Source: Mesonia sp008017825 | GTDB taxonomy: Bacteria; Bacteroidota; Bacteroidia; Flavobacteriales; Flavobacteriaceae | DNA: 64,000 bases | Assembly: GCF_008017825.1 (NCBI RefSeq) | Contig: NZ_VRLS01000086.1 | Location: forward strand, 248,001 to 312,000 | Reading direction: 5' to 3' | Shown: positions 35,129-43,707 of the stretch, in pieces | Position numbering within the stretch: position 1 is the stretch's first letter | Layout of the letters: the number at the start of each line of letters is the position of its first letter | Program-made: the position numbers and the translations under genes | Notes under the pieces: generated by a model | What the model saw: the letters and a program-made list of their open reading frames with translations, nothing else | Told to the model about the DNA's origin: nothing | Database searches by the model: none

Positions 35129-35611
35129 ATGGAACACCTAAAAATAAGACCTATACAAAAAGAAGACAATCCCTTTGTAGCAGAGATGATTAGAGCGGTG
35201 TTAATAGAAAATAATGCTCCTAAAACAGGAACCGCTTACGAAGATGAAAATCTTGATACCTTGTATGAAACTTATCAAAATGAAAAATCGGTTTATTTTG
35301 TTTTGACCGATGGTGTTAAAATTTATGGAAGTGCAGGAATTGGTTCCTTAGAAGGAAGCGACGAAATTTGCGAACTTCAAAAAATGTATTTTTTGCAAGA
35401 GGTTAGAGGTAAAGGTTTGGGAGGTAGGATGATACAATCTTGTTTGAATTTTGCTATGGAAGTAGGTTATAAAAAATGCTACTTAGAAACCCTGCCCAGC
35501 ATGGAAGCCGCTCAAAAACTTTATAAAAAAAGTGGCTTTGAATATTTAGATACCCGTTTAGGAAATACAGGGCATTTTAGTTGTACCACTTGGATGCTTA
35601 AAGAATTCTAA
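35129..35611 (+). CDS. GNAT family N-acetyltransferase
   Basis: Acetyl-CoA-dependent acetyltransferase of 160 residues. The cofactor motif A is ELQKMYFLQEVRGKGLGGRMIQSCL (about 88-112; RGKGLGGRM binds the pyrophosphate), followed by GYKKCYLETLPSMEAAQKLYKKSGF, the usual motif B. The target is unknown. It is separated from prmC by one base, so the two are cotranscribed; a link to protein modification is possible but unproven. Confidence 0.88.
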   Translation: MEHLKIRPIQKEDNPFVAEMIRAVLIENNAPKTGTAYEDENLDTLYETYQNEKSVYFVLTDGVKIYGSAGIGSLEGSDEICELQKMYFLQEVRGKGLGGRMIQSCLNFAMEVGYKKCYLETLPSMEAAQKLYKKSGFEYLDTRLGNTGHFSCTTWMLKEF

Positions 35612-35612
35612 A

Positions 35613-36470
35613 ATGACTTTACAAGAATTAAAATTAAATTTCTTTACGGAATTAAACACATTGTACCCTGCTACAGAAATTGAAAGTTTCTTTTATTGGC
35701 TTACACAAGCTTACTTAAAGCTTTCACGATTAGAAGTAGCATTACAGCCCGAATATAAAATTGAGGAAATTGCTATAAAGAATTTTCAGCAAGCAACGCT
35801 GCAGTTAAAGAATTATGAGCCCATTCAATACATTGTTGGAGAGACAAAGTTTTTTGGTTTTCCGTTTAGGGTAAATCCTTCAGTTTTAATTCCGCGTCCA
35901 GAGACTGAAGAATTAGTAGCTTGGATTGTTGAGGATTTTAAAAACAACAAGAATTCATTAAAATTATTGGATATAGGAACGGGAAGCGGATGTATTCCTA
36001 TAAGTTTAGCTAAAACCTTACCGCAGTTAGAAGTAACTTCAATAGATATTTCCGCGAAAGCGATAGAAACCGCCAAAGAGAATGCAGAGTTAAATGAGGT
36101 GGAAATTACTTTTTTAGAACAAGACATCTTAAAAGTAGAAAAATTAGAAGATAATTTTGATATTATAGTATCTAATCCGCCTTACGTGCGCGAATTAGAA
36201 AAAGAAATGATGCAAGAAAATGTTTTGCAACATGAGCCTGATTTAGCATTATTTGTATCGAATGAAGATCCTTTAATTTTTTACCGAAAAATAAGTGAAT
36301 TGGCTTTTGATTCATTGTCTGAGGAAGGGATTTTATACTTAGAAATAAATGAATATTTGGCCAAGGAAACGGTACAATTAATAAACGAGATTGGATTTTC
36401 GTTTGTAGAAGTAAAAAATGATATTTTTGGAAAAGCAAGAATGATTAAAGCTAGTTGTACTAGTAAATAA
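35613..36470 (+). CDS. prmC: Release factor glutamine methyltransferase PrmC
   Basis: SAM-dependent enzyme of 285 residues that N5-methylates the GGQ glutamine of release factors RF1 and RF2. N-terminal helical domain (about 1-90), then the Rossmann fold with LLDIGTGSGCIPISLAK (about 118-134) and the catalytic NPPY in IVSNPPYVRE (about 187-196). A variant of the dispersed palindrome lies at 36050-36062, encoding ISAKA. It follows the GNAT gene directly. Confidence 0.94.
   Translation: MTLQELKLNFFTELNTLYPATEIESFFYWLTQAYLKLSRLEVALQPEYKIEEIAIKNFQQATLQLKNYEPIQYIVGETKFFGFPFRVNPSVLIPRPETEELVAWIVEDFKNNKNSLKLLDIGTGSGCIPISLAKTLPQLEVTSIDISAKAIETAKENAELNEVEITFLEQDILKVEKLEDNFDIIVSNPPYVRELEKEMMQENVLQHEPDLALFVSNEDPLIFYRKISELAFDSLSEEGILYLEINEYLAKETVQLINEIGFSFVEVKNDIFGKARMIKASCTSK
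36050..36062. repeat. Variant of the dispersed GC-rich palindrome (in prmC)
   Basis: TTCCGCGAAAGCG, identical to the intergenic copy at 23105-23117. It is read Ser-Ala-Lys-Ala, the same register as the canonical copies. Confidence 0.55.
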
Positions 36471-36481
36471 AAGTTTAAAGA

Positions 36482-37102
36482 ATGGAAACTACGAACAACT
36501 CAACATCAAATAATTTTATTAAAAGTATTGCTGTTTTTTGCGGAAGTGGTGATAGCAATGACGAATTTATTTATAGTCAAGCCTATGAATTAGGTAGATC
36601 TTTAGCTAACAAGGATATAGATTTGGTTTTTGGCGGAAGCAAACTAGGGCTTATGGGACAGGTAGCTAAAGGAGCTTTAGATTATGAAGGAATTGTTTTT
36701 GGGGTAATTCCAGAGTTTTTAAAAACCAAAGAGATTGTACACCGCAACTTAACCGAACTTATAACTACAAAAGATATGCATGAGCGTAAGCTTAAGATGC
36801 ATGAAATGAGCGACGGTTTTATTATGTTGCCTGGTGGTTTTGGAACTCTAGAAGAATTTTTTGAAATTGTGACTTGGGCGCAATTAGGCTTGCATAAAAA
36901 ACCAATAGGAATATTAAATACCGAGGGTTATTATAATGATCTTCTTATGATGTTTAATGCCATGGTGACCAAAGGTTTACTGAAAAAAGAAAATTTAGAT
37001 TTGATTATCGTATCGGATGCGGTAGAGGTGCTTTTAGATAAAATGCATAAATATCAATCCACACACGAAGCAAATTGGCTAACTAAGGAAGATCAAACTT
37101 AA
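36482..37102 (+). CDS. LOG/TIGR00730 family Rossmann-fold protein
   Basis: Cytoplasmic protein of 206 residues in the LOG (lysine-decarboxylase-like) family. The signature PGGFGTLEEFFEIVTW (about 117-132) and the Rossmann start IAVFCGSGDSND are present. Family members act as phosphoribohydrolases that release cytokinin-type bases from nucleotides, or as nucleotide 5'-monophosphate nucleosidases. Which substrate applies here is not clear. It sits between prmC and ligA on the same strand, with 47 nt before ligA. Confidence 0.88.
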   Translation: METTNNSTSNNFIKSIAVFCGSGDSNDEFIYSQAYELGRSLANKDIDLVFGGSKLGLMGQVAKGALDYEGIVFGVIPEFLKTKEIVHRNLTELITTKDMHERKLKMHEMSDGFIMLPGGFGTLEEFFEIVTWAQLGLHKKPIGILNTEGYYNDLLMMFNAMVTKGLLKKENLDLIIVSDAVEVLLDKMHKYQSTHEANWLTKEDQT

Positions 37103-37149
37103 AATAAAATTCATTTACGCATTTACATATATTTTTAATTAGCATTTTT

Positions 37150-39147
37150 ATGAGCACCACCGAACAGCAAATAAATGAATTAAGGCTAGCCTTACATCAA
37201 CATAATTATAATTACTACACTTTGGATAAGCCAGAAATTAGTGATTATGAATTTGATCAATTGCTAGAAAAACTGCAAGAGCTAGAAGCAGCTCATCCAG
37301 AGCTTATGGATGAAAATTCACCTACTCAACGTGTAGGAGGTGCTATAACTAAGAATTTTCCTACGATCGTCCATGAAAATAGAATGTATTCATTAGCCAA
37401 CTCATATTCTAAAGAAGATCTAGAAGATTGGGAAAAACGAATTGAAAAACTAAGTGATGGAGAAGTAGAATATACTTGTGAGCTAAAGTATGACGGGGCG
37501 TCAATTAGTTTAACTTATGAGAACGGTGAATTGCTTAGAGCAGTAACAAGAGGTGACGGAAATCAAGGAGATGAGATTACAAATAATATTAAAACCATAA
37601 AATCTGTTCCGTTAAAACTGAAAGGGGATTATCCGCAAAAATTTGAAATAAGAGGAGAAGTAGTTTTACCTTACGAGGGTTTTGCACAATTGAATGCAGA
37701 ACGAGTAGAAAATGGGGGAGAACCATATGCCAACCCTAGAAATACAGCCTCCGGAAGTCTAAAGCTACAAGATAGTAGTGAGACAGCAAAAAGACCGTTA
37801 GATTGCTTATTATATAGTGTTATTGGGGAAGATTTGCCTTTTATATCTCAATTTGAAAGTTTACAAAAAGCAAGAGAATGGGGTTTTAAAGTTCCTCAAG
37901 AAGCTATTTTAGCTTCTAGTATGCAAGAAGTAGATGAATTCCTTCAATATTGGGATATTCATCGTCACGAATTACCATACGAGACCGATGGGGTGGTGAT
38001 TAAAGTTAATAATTTGCGTCAACAAGAAGAGCTAGGCTTTACTTCTAAAGCGCCACGATGGGCAATGGCTTATAAGTTTAAAACAGAGCAAGAAGAAACC
38101 GTTTTAGAAAGTATTACTTATCAAGTAGGAAGAACAGGAGCTATCACTCCGGTTGCAAATTTAAAACCAGTGCAATTGGCGGGAACTACTGTTAAAAGGG
38201 CATCTTTACATAATGCCGATCAAATAGAAAAATTAGATATTAGAGTTGGAGATGCGGTATATGTTGAGAAAGGCGGAGAAATTATTCCTAAAATCGTAGG
38301 AGTAAACTTTAATAAGCGTGATGCATCTTCCAATCCTACGCAATATGCCATAAATTGTCCTGAATGTGAAACAGAATTGGTTCGTCAAGAAGGTGAGGCA
38401 CAACATTATTGTCCGAATGCTACAGGTTGTCCTCCGCAGATTGTAGGTCGTATTCAACATTTTATTTCGCGTAAAGCGATGGATATTGAGGGACTTGGTG
38501 GGGAAACCGTGGCGTTATTAGTGAAAGAAGGTTTAATCGAGAATTACGCCGATTTATACGACTTAAAGAAAGAAGAAGTTCTTCCGTTAGAACGTATGGC
38601 AGAAAAATCTGCAATAAACTTGATCAACGGGATTCAGCAATCAAAAGAAGTTGCATTTGAACGCGTTTTATTTGCACTCGGAATTAGGTATGTAGGCGAA
38701 ACTGTAGCTAAAAAGCTGACTAAATACTTTAAAACAATTGACGCTTTAGCGGAAGCTTCGCAAGAAACGCTGGTGAATGTGGAAGAAATAGGGGAGAAGA
38801 TCGCAGAAAGTGTGGTTCACTTCTTTGAAGTTGAGGAAAATAGAAATACTATTGAAAGGCTAAAGTCTTTTGGTGTTCAGTTAGCCATCTCTGAAGAAGA
38901 GTTAGAAGGCTTAACCGATAAATTACAAGGAAACACTTTTGTAATTTCTGGAGTATTCCAAAAAGTTTCCCGTAAAGAGCTTAAAAAGTTAATAGAAGAC
39001 AACGGTGGAAAAGTGACGGGTTCAATTTCGGCTAAAACGAATTACTTAGTAGCTGGTGAAAATATGGGGCCGAGTAAGCTCGCTAAAGCGGAAAAAGTAG
39101 GCACTCAAATTATTTCTGAAGATGATTTTTTAAAAATGGTTTACTAA
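37150..39147 (+). CDS. ligA: NAD-dependent DNA ligase LigA
   Basis: Full-length NAD-dependent DNA ligase (665 residues) sealing nicks in replication and repair. Ia domain at the N-terminus (HNYNYYTLDKPEISDYEFD), adenylation domain with the nucleophilic Lys113 in CELKYDGAS, OB fold, four-Cys zinc finger (CPEC and CPNATGC, about 404-428), helix-hairpin-helix repeats (about 440-580) and a C-terminal BRCT domain (about 590-665). All key residues are visible. The start ATG at 37150 matches the family. Confidence 0.97.
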   Translation: MSTTEQQINELRLALHQHNYNYYTLDKPEISDYEFDQLLEKLQELEAAHPELMDENSPTQRVGGAITKNFPTIVHENRMYSLANSYSKEDLEDWEKRIEKLSDGEVEYTCELKYDGASISLTYENGELLRAVTRGDGNQGDEITNNIKTIKSVPLKLKGDYPQKFEIRGEVVLPYEGFAQLNAERVENGGEPYANPRNTASGSLKLQDSSETAKRPLDCLLYSVIGEDLPFISQFESLQKAREWGFKVPQEAILASSMQEVDEFLQYWDIHRHELPYETDGVVIKVNNLRQQEELGFTSKAPRWAMAYKFKTEQEETVLESITYQVGRTGAITPVANLKPVQLAGTTVKRASLHNADQIEKLDIRVGDAVYVEKGGEIIPKIVGVNFNKRDASSNPTQYAINCPECETELVRQEGEAQHYCPNATGCPPQIVGRIQHFISRKAMDIEGLGGETVALLVKEGLIENYADLYDLKKEEVLPLERMAEKSAINLINGIQQSKEVAFERVLFALGIRYVGETVAKKLTKYFKTIDALAEASQETLVNVEEIGEKIAESVVHFFEVEENRNTIERLKSFGVQLAISEEELEGLTDKLQGNTFVISGVFQKVSRKELKKLIEDNGGKVTGSISAKTNYLVAGENMGPSKLAKAEKVGTQIISEDDFLKMVY

Positions 39148-39163
39148 ACCAACCTTCTTTGAT

Positions 39164-39346
39164 TTAAGAAATAACTTTTTTCTTTATTAATAGAGAGCTA
39201 ATCATAACTCCTATTCCGATTCCTTTAACAGTTCCCTCTACAAGATCTGATACATCCAGAAATCGAGGTAGAAAGGAAGAAAAAATCATTAAGGCCATTC
39301 CTATTAGTAAAAGAATATATTGTTTTTTATTTAAGCTCATAATCAT
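39164..39346 (-). CDS. Small hydrophobic membrane protein
   Basis: A 60-residue open frame with two hydrophobic segments (about residues 9-24 and 39-54) separated by a short acidic stretch (DVSDLVEG) and a basic tail KKKVIS. The second ATG (two codons in) may be the real start. It is convergent with ligA, 16 nt apart. I do not recognise a family; length and hydrophobicity make it a plausible small inner-membrane protein, but chance cannot be excluded. Confidence 0.5.
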   Translation of the reverse strand: MIMSLNKKQYILLLIGMALMIFSSFLPRFLDVSDLVEGTVKGIGIGVMISSLLIKKKVIS

Positions 39347-39371
39347 TGTTTGAGTTACAAGTTATAAAATT

Positions 39372-40286
39372 CTATACTAAAATACTAGCTCCTTTTCCGT
39401 TAATTTTATTAGAGTGGTCAAGATAAAAATCTATTCTACCTAAATTAATCCCAGCCCAGCCTACTTGGTTAACAAGTACATCTTTGCCTTCAGCATTTTT
39501 AGTTACGGTAGGTTTATCTAAAAATGTATGGGTGTGACCACCAATAATAAGATCGATATTTTTAGTTTTAGAGGCAAGTTTCAAATCATCAATTTTATCG
39601 TGATCGTAGTGATAACCTAAATGCGAAAGACAAATCACCAAGTCACATTTTTCTGTTTCTTTAAGTTGTTTTGCGATATCTTGAGAGATTGAAACGGGAT
39701 CATTATATTCTGTTTCTTTATACATTTTTTTGTTGACCAAACCTTCTAATTGTATTCCTACACCAAAAACTCCAATTTTCACTCCGTCTTTAATAAAAAC
39801 TTGATATGGTTTTATTTGTCCGTCAAGAACTGTATTAGAAAAATTATAATTAGCATTTAGTAAACTAAACTCAGCATTTGGGAGTTGGGCATTTAAGCCA
39901 TCAATACCATTATCAAAATCATGATTTCCTATGGTTGCAGCATCATAACCTAATTTGCTCATCAATTTAAACTCTAATTCTCCACCATAAAAATTAAAAT
40001 AAGGAGTACCTTGAAAAATATCTCCAGCATCTAAAAGTAAGGTATTAGGATTCTCCTTTTTTATCTTTTGAATAAGTGTATAACGTTTAGCGACACCTCC
40101 TTGTCCAGGATTCCTGTCATCATCTAAAGGAAAAGGGTCGATATGACTGTGAACATCGTTGGTGTGAAGAATGGTGATGTGTTTCGCTTCCGCGGAAGCG
40201 AAAGAACTACTAAGTAAAGCCGTACCTGCAATTCCTGTAAACACTCCGGCAGCAGTAGTTTTTTGTATAAAATCTCTTCTTTTCAT
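39372..40286 (-). CDS. 5'-nucleotidase-type metallophosphatase, Tat-exported
   Basis: A 304-residue protein with a twin-arginine-like signal (MKRRDFIQKTTAAGVFTG, then FASAEA) and the calcineurin-like phosphatase domain of the UshA/5'-nucleotidase family: LHTNDVHSHI (about 40-49), DAGDIFQGTP, IGNHDFDNG and LSHLGYH, GGHTHTF. The C-terminal substrate-binding domain of UshA is absent and is encoded by the preceding gene in the same operon, 5 nt upstream. The two products probably act together on extracellular nucleotides in the periplasm. A 22-bp perfect palindrome at 40182-40203 encodes FASAEAK at the signal/mature boundary. Confidence 0.9.
   Translation of the reverse strand: MKRRDFIQKTTAAGVFTGIAGTALLSSSFASAEAKHITILHTNDVHSHIDPFPLDDDRNPGQGGVAKRYTLIQKIKKENPNTLLLDAGDIFQGTPYFNFYGGELEFKLMSKLGYDAATIGNHDFDNGIDGLNAQLPNAEFSLLNANYNFSNTVLDGQIKPYQVFIKDGVKIGVFGVGIQLEGLVNKKMYKETEYNDPVSISQDIAKQLKETEKCDLVICLSHLGYHYDHDKIDDLKLASKTKNIDLIIGGHTHTFLDKPTVTKNAEGKDVLVNQVGWAGINLGRIDFYLDHSNKINGKGASILV
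40182..40203. repeat. Dispersed GC-rich palindrome, copy 5 (22-bp perfect palindrome)
   Basis: The core GCTTCCGCGGAAGC at 40186-40199 is extended by TTTC and GAAA on its two sides, making a 22-bp perfect palindrome inside the metallophosphatase gene. Read Phe-Ala-Ser-Ala-Glu-Ala-Lys. Confidence 0.85.
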
Positions 40287-40291
40287 GTGGT

Positions 40292-41068
40292 TTACTCTTT
40301 TATGAAACGTTCATCACGAACGGGTTGAATGGTGTCGTACTTTTTGAAATAATCTATAAAAATATTACGTAATTTATAGTCTAGAAAAGTCTCGCTTTCT
40401 CTCTGTGAGAAGAACTTCATATTATCTCCACCTTCCATTAAATAATCATTCGTAACGATGTAATAGGTTTTACTAGGATCTACTTTTTTCCCCTGTACTC
40501 GAGCAGTTTTAATTTGATTTTTAGAATTTAAGATCAATTGCATTCCAGAAATAGGATGTGCTCTTTTACTGCGAGACAGGTATTCAAACATTTTTAAAAC
40601 TTGACTTCCTTTTAACGCTACGACTACAGCTTCATTTTCAAACGGCATAATATTATAAGCAGTTTGGGTGGTAATATCGCCGCGATTAATTTTAGAACGT
40701 ATTCCGCCGTGGTTTAACAGTACACCATCTATCGTGTTTCCTGTACGTTTTTTGAATATAGGATTAGCAAACTCCATCACAGCATCTGCCATCATATTTC
40801 CAATGGCGGTGTTGTATTCTCCATCAGATTTTGATAGTGTTTCTCCAGTATAAGATAAAACCATATTCATTTCACCTTTAATCCTATTTTTATAAGGAAC
40901 AATAAAAGACTTAATCTCTTCGTCTTCGGTTAAAGATTTTTTTACAGAAAGTTGCTTTCCTTCAATTTTAGAAACCTGTAGTGGGTCAGAAGAATTGTTT
41001 TTTTCTTCTCCACAAGAGGAAAGAGATAAAAGAGTGATTCCGTAAAGGAGTAAAAGAAAATTTTTCAT
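40292..41068 (-). CDS. 5'-nucleotidase C-terminal domain lipoprotein
   Basis: A 258-residue lipoprotein (lipobox LSSC, residue about 19) consisting of the UshA/5'-nucleotidase C-terminal domain alone: NTAIGNMMADAVMEF (about 83-97), GVLLNHGGIRSKINRGDIT, NIMPFENEAVVVALKG, SGMQLILN, YYIVTNDYLMEGGDNM. This domain normally closes over the nucleotide base in a single chain. Here it is first in an operon, 5 nt before the separate metallophosphatase, so the enzyme is split. The lipoprotein would anchor it to a membrane facing the periplasm. Confidence 0.9.
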   Translation of the reverse strand: MKNFLLLLYGITLLSLSSCGEEKNNSSDPLQVSKIEGKQLSVKKSLTEDEEIKSFIVPYKNRIKGEMNMVLSYTGETLSKSDGEYNTAIGNMMADAVMEFANPIFKKRTGNTIDGVLLNHGGIRSKINRGDITTQTAYNIMPFENEAVVVALKGSQVLKMFEYLSRSKRAHPISGMQLILNSKNQIKTARVQGKKVDPSKTYYIVTNDYLMEGGDNMKFFSQRESETFLDYKLRNIFIDYFKKYDTIQPVRDERFIKE

Positions 41069-41200
41069 CTATATTTTTTTACAAATATAAAGATAGCATT
41101 TAAAGCTAAAGTTAATTTAAAGGTTCCTTTTTATAAAAATTTTAAAGAATAGATGTAACATTTGAAAATAAGTGAAGTCTTATTAACAAAACCATACTAC

Positions 41201-43069
41201 ATGAAAAAAATGATTTATACTGCGGCTTTGGCTTTTGCACTCTTCTCGTGTAAAAGTACAGCAGTAAAGACTTCTGAGAATGAAACTATTGTGACTAATA
41301 TCGACTTAGTAGATGTACAAGATGATAAAGTGATGGTAAGTGTTAATCCTGGAAAAATTGATAAGGAAAGCATTGTATTTTACATTCCTAAAACTGTTCC
41401 TGGTACTTATTCTACCGATAATTATGGGAAGTTTGTAGAAAATGTAAAAGCTTACAATTACAAGGGAGAGGAATTAATAGTTACAAGTCTAGATGAAAAT
41501 TCTTGGCAAATCGCAGATGCGACGAATTTAGATAAAATCACCTATTGGGTAAATGATTCTTTTGATATTGCAGGTGAAGAAGGAGTGTTTTCTCCAGCAG
41601 GAACAAACATTGCTGCTAATGAAAACTTTATGCTTAACCTTCACGCATTTGTAGGTTATTTTGACGGAATGACAGAAACACCGTATCAATTAACGGTAAA
41701 AAGACCTAATAGCTTAGTGTCAGGTACTTCTTTAAAATCTAGCATAGTTTCAAAACCTGAAGGTGATGCTACGATAGATGAATACTCTGCAGCTCGTTAT
41801 TTTGAAATTACCGATAATCCAATTATGTATTCTACTCCCAATCAGGTAGATTTTCAATTGGGAGATATGAAGGTGATTTTAGATGTGTATTCTCCTAATG
41901 GGGTTTATACTGCCGAACAAATTAAACCTAATATGTCTAAAATCTTAGAAGCTCAAAAAAGCTTTTTAGGAGATATAGACAATACCAATATGTATGCTAT
42001 TTTATTGTATTTAGCAGACATGCAAAAAACCGATGCTAAAGGTTTTGGAGCTTTAGAGCACCATACTTCAACTACGGTAGTTTTGCCCGAAACTATGCCT
42101 TTACAAGCGTTGAACGAATCGATGAAAGATGTAGTTTCACATGAGTTCTTTCATATTATCACTCCGTTAAGTGTACACTCAAATGAAGTGCATTATTTTG
42201 ATTATAACAACCCAAAAATGTCTAAGCATTTATGGATGTATGAAGGAGTTACTGAATATTTTGCTAATTTATTTCAGGTAAATCAAGGATTGATCGAAGA
42301 TGCAGCTTTCTATGAAAGAATGGCAGAAAAAATAGCTAGTTCTAAAAGTTTTGATGATACCATGCCTTTTACGGTAATGAGTGAAAATATCTTAGATGAA
42401 AAGTACGAAAAGAGCTATTACAACGTATACCAAAAAGGAGCTTTAATAGGAATGGCTTTAGATATTCGTTTAAGAGAATTGAGTAATGGAGAGTCTGGTA
42501 TTTTAGACTTGATGAAAAAATTGAGTGCAAAATACGGTAAAGAAAAACCATTTAATGACGATGAGTTGTTTGATGATATTGTAGAGTTAACTTATCCAGA
42601 GGTAAGAACATTTTTAACTACGTACATTAGCGGAACAACTCCAATCCCTTACGAAGATTTCTTTGCTAAAGTAGGAGTTGAGAAAAAAGAACAAGAGGTT
42701 AAATCGGGTTATTTCCTTAACGGACAAGTTCCTTTTATTGATGGAGATGCAGAAACCAAAGAACTTTTTATTCGTAAAAATATAGCTCTTAACTCATTTC
42801 TTGAAGAGATGAAGTTAGAAGGTGGTGATATCATTAAATCAATTAATGGTACTGCTTATACTATAGATAATGCATATGCATTAATTATGACTTCTCAAGC
42901 TTGGAAAGATGGTGAAGAGCTTAAAATGGTTATAGATAGAAACGGGGAAGAAATGACTTTAACAGGGACAGTGAAACCAGCAACGATGATGAAAACTTCT
43001 TATGAATCTTTAGATTTACCAGACTCAGATGCTCGTAAGCAATTACGTGAAGCTTGGTTAAGAGGATAA
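41201..43069 (+). CDS. M61 family metallopeptidase with PDZ domain, lipoprotein
   Basis: Predicted aminopeptidase of the M61 (glycyl aminopeptidase) family, 622 residues from ATG 41201; an upstream TTG at 41162 would put extra residues before the signal peptide and is rejected. The signal peptide has a lipobox ALFSC. The N-terminal beta domain is followed by the zinc motif VSHEFFHIITP (HEXXH, about residues 322-326) and a downstream Glu in MYEGVTEYFANL. The C-terminal region (about 500-600) is a PDZ domain (GGDIIKSINGTAY). Likely periplasmic or outer-membrane facing. Followed by a terminator. Confidence 0.9.
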   Translation: MKKMIYTAALAFALFSCKSTAVKTSENETIVTNIDLVDVQDDKVMVSVNPGKIDKESIVFYIPKTVPGTYSTDNYGKFVENVKAYNYKGEELIVTSLDENSWQIADATNLDKITYWVNDSFDIAGEEGVFSPAGTNIAANENFMLNLHAFVGYFDGMTETPYQLTVKRPNSLVSGTSLKSSIVSKPEGDATIDEYSAARYFEITDNPIMYSTPNQVDFQLGDMKVILDVYSPNGVYTAEQIKPNMSKILEAQKSFLGDIDNTNMYAILLYLADMQKTDAKGFGALEHHTSTTVVLPETMPLQALNESMKDVVSHEFFHIITPLSVHSNEVHYFDYNNPKMSKHLWMYEGVTEYFANLFQVNQGLIEDAAFYERMAEKIASSKSFDDTMPFTVMSENILDEKYEKSYYNVYQKGALIGMALDIRLRELSNGESGILDLMKKLSAKYGKEKPFNDDELFDDIVELTYPEVRTFLTTYISGTTPIPYEDFFAKVGVEKKEQEVKSGYFLNGQVPFIDGDAETKELFIRKNIALNSFLEEMKLEGGDIIKSINGTAYTIDNAYALIMTSQAWKDGEELKMVIDRNGEEMTLTGTVKPATMMKTSYESLDLPDSDARKQLREAWLRG

Positions 43070-43087
43070 TAAATATTAGAAATTGAT

Positions 43088-43115
43088 AAAAGCGGTAGAA
43101 ATACCGCTTTTTTTG
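43088..43115 (+). terminator. Terminator of the M61 gene
   Basis: AAAAGCGGTA / TACCGCTTTT stem, GAAA tetraloop, T-run. Confidence 0.88.
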
Positions 43116-43123
43116 ACCATAAA

Positions 43124-43154
43124 TTTGAGCAAACAAAGAATAAATTTACCTTTG
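43124..43154 (+). promoter_or_regulatory. Consensus promoter of the DUF6913-dapA operon
   Basis: TTTG at 43124-43127, exactly 19 nt, TACCTTTG at 43147-43154: a full match to TTTG-N19-TAnnTTTG. Start of transcription about 43160, ATG at 43204. Confidence 0.85.
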
Positions 43155-43203
43155 CAAACAGTTATTGCACAAGGTGAGAATATGGAACTTTGTGCGTCTT
43201 TGT

Positions 43204-43707
43204 ATGATAAAAGGAATAAAAAAGTTTAGTGTAAAAAAAAATATAGAGAAACATTTTTCTTTACGGAAAAATGAACCTTTAAAAAACCTTAATCGTATAG
43301 GTTTAATAGTAGACGCCAATTTTAATGAACAGCGTCTTATAAAAGTATTATCCACTACTTTTTCTTTAAATTCTAACCAATTGAGCACTATAGTTTTTAA
43401 AGAAAATAAGGGCAAAGAAATTGAGGGTGCTTTTTTTACAGAAAAAGATATTGATTGGCGAGGAGTTTTTAAAAAAGAGAGTGAAGTAAAATCGTTTTTA
43501 GCACAAGATTTTGATTTACTAATTAATTATTTCTCTAGAGATAATTTAGCATTACTTTTGGTTGCAGCTTCCGCGGAAGCAAAATTAAAAGCAGGTTTTC
43601 CTCATCAAGAAAAAAGATTAAATGATATGGAGATTTTGATGCAAGAAGAGGAACCAGGTTTGTTTGTGAAAGAATTAAAAAAGTATACAGATATAATTAT
43701 TAAATAA
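43204..43707 (+). CDS. DUF6913 family protein
   Basis: Conserved flavobacterial protein of 167 residues, cytoplasmic. The ATG at 43204 (MIKGIKKFSVKKNIEKH) is preferred to a TTG at 43165, which lies at the predicted transcription start. The middle (NRIGLIVDANFNEQRLIKVLS) and the end (HQEKRLNDMEILMQEEEPGLFVKELKKY) match DUF6913, which is habitually found directly before dapA. Function is unknown; the stop and the dapA ATG overlap (TAATG), so translation is coupled. A perfect palindrome at 43567-43580 encodes AASAEAK. Confidence 0.82.
   Translation: MIKGIKKFSVKKNIEKHFSLRKNEPLKNLNRIGLIVDANFNEQRLIKVLSTTFSLNSNQLSTIVFKENKGKEIEGAFFTEKDIDWRGVFKKESEVKSFLAQDFDLLINYFSRDNLALLLVAASAEAKLKAGFPHQEKRLNDMEILMQEEEPGLFVKELKKYTDIIIK
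43567..43580. repeat. Dispersed GC-rich palindrome, copy 6 (perfect)
   Basis: Perfect GCTTCCGCGGAAGC in the DUF6913 gene, read Ala-Ser-Ala-Glu-Ala. Confidence 0.8.

Noticed and set aside
18721..38490. Other GCGGAA or TTCGCG words (for example near 18727, 38466 and 50303)
   Set aside because: They match only half of the palindrome and are explained by ordinary codons.
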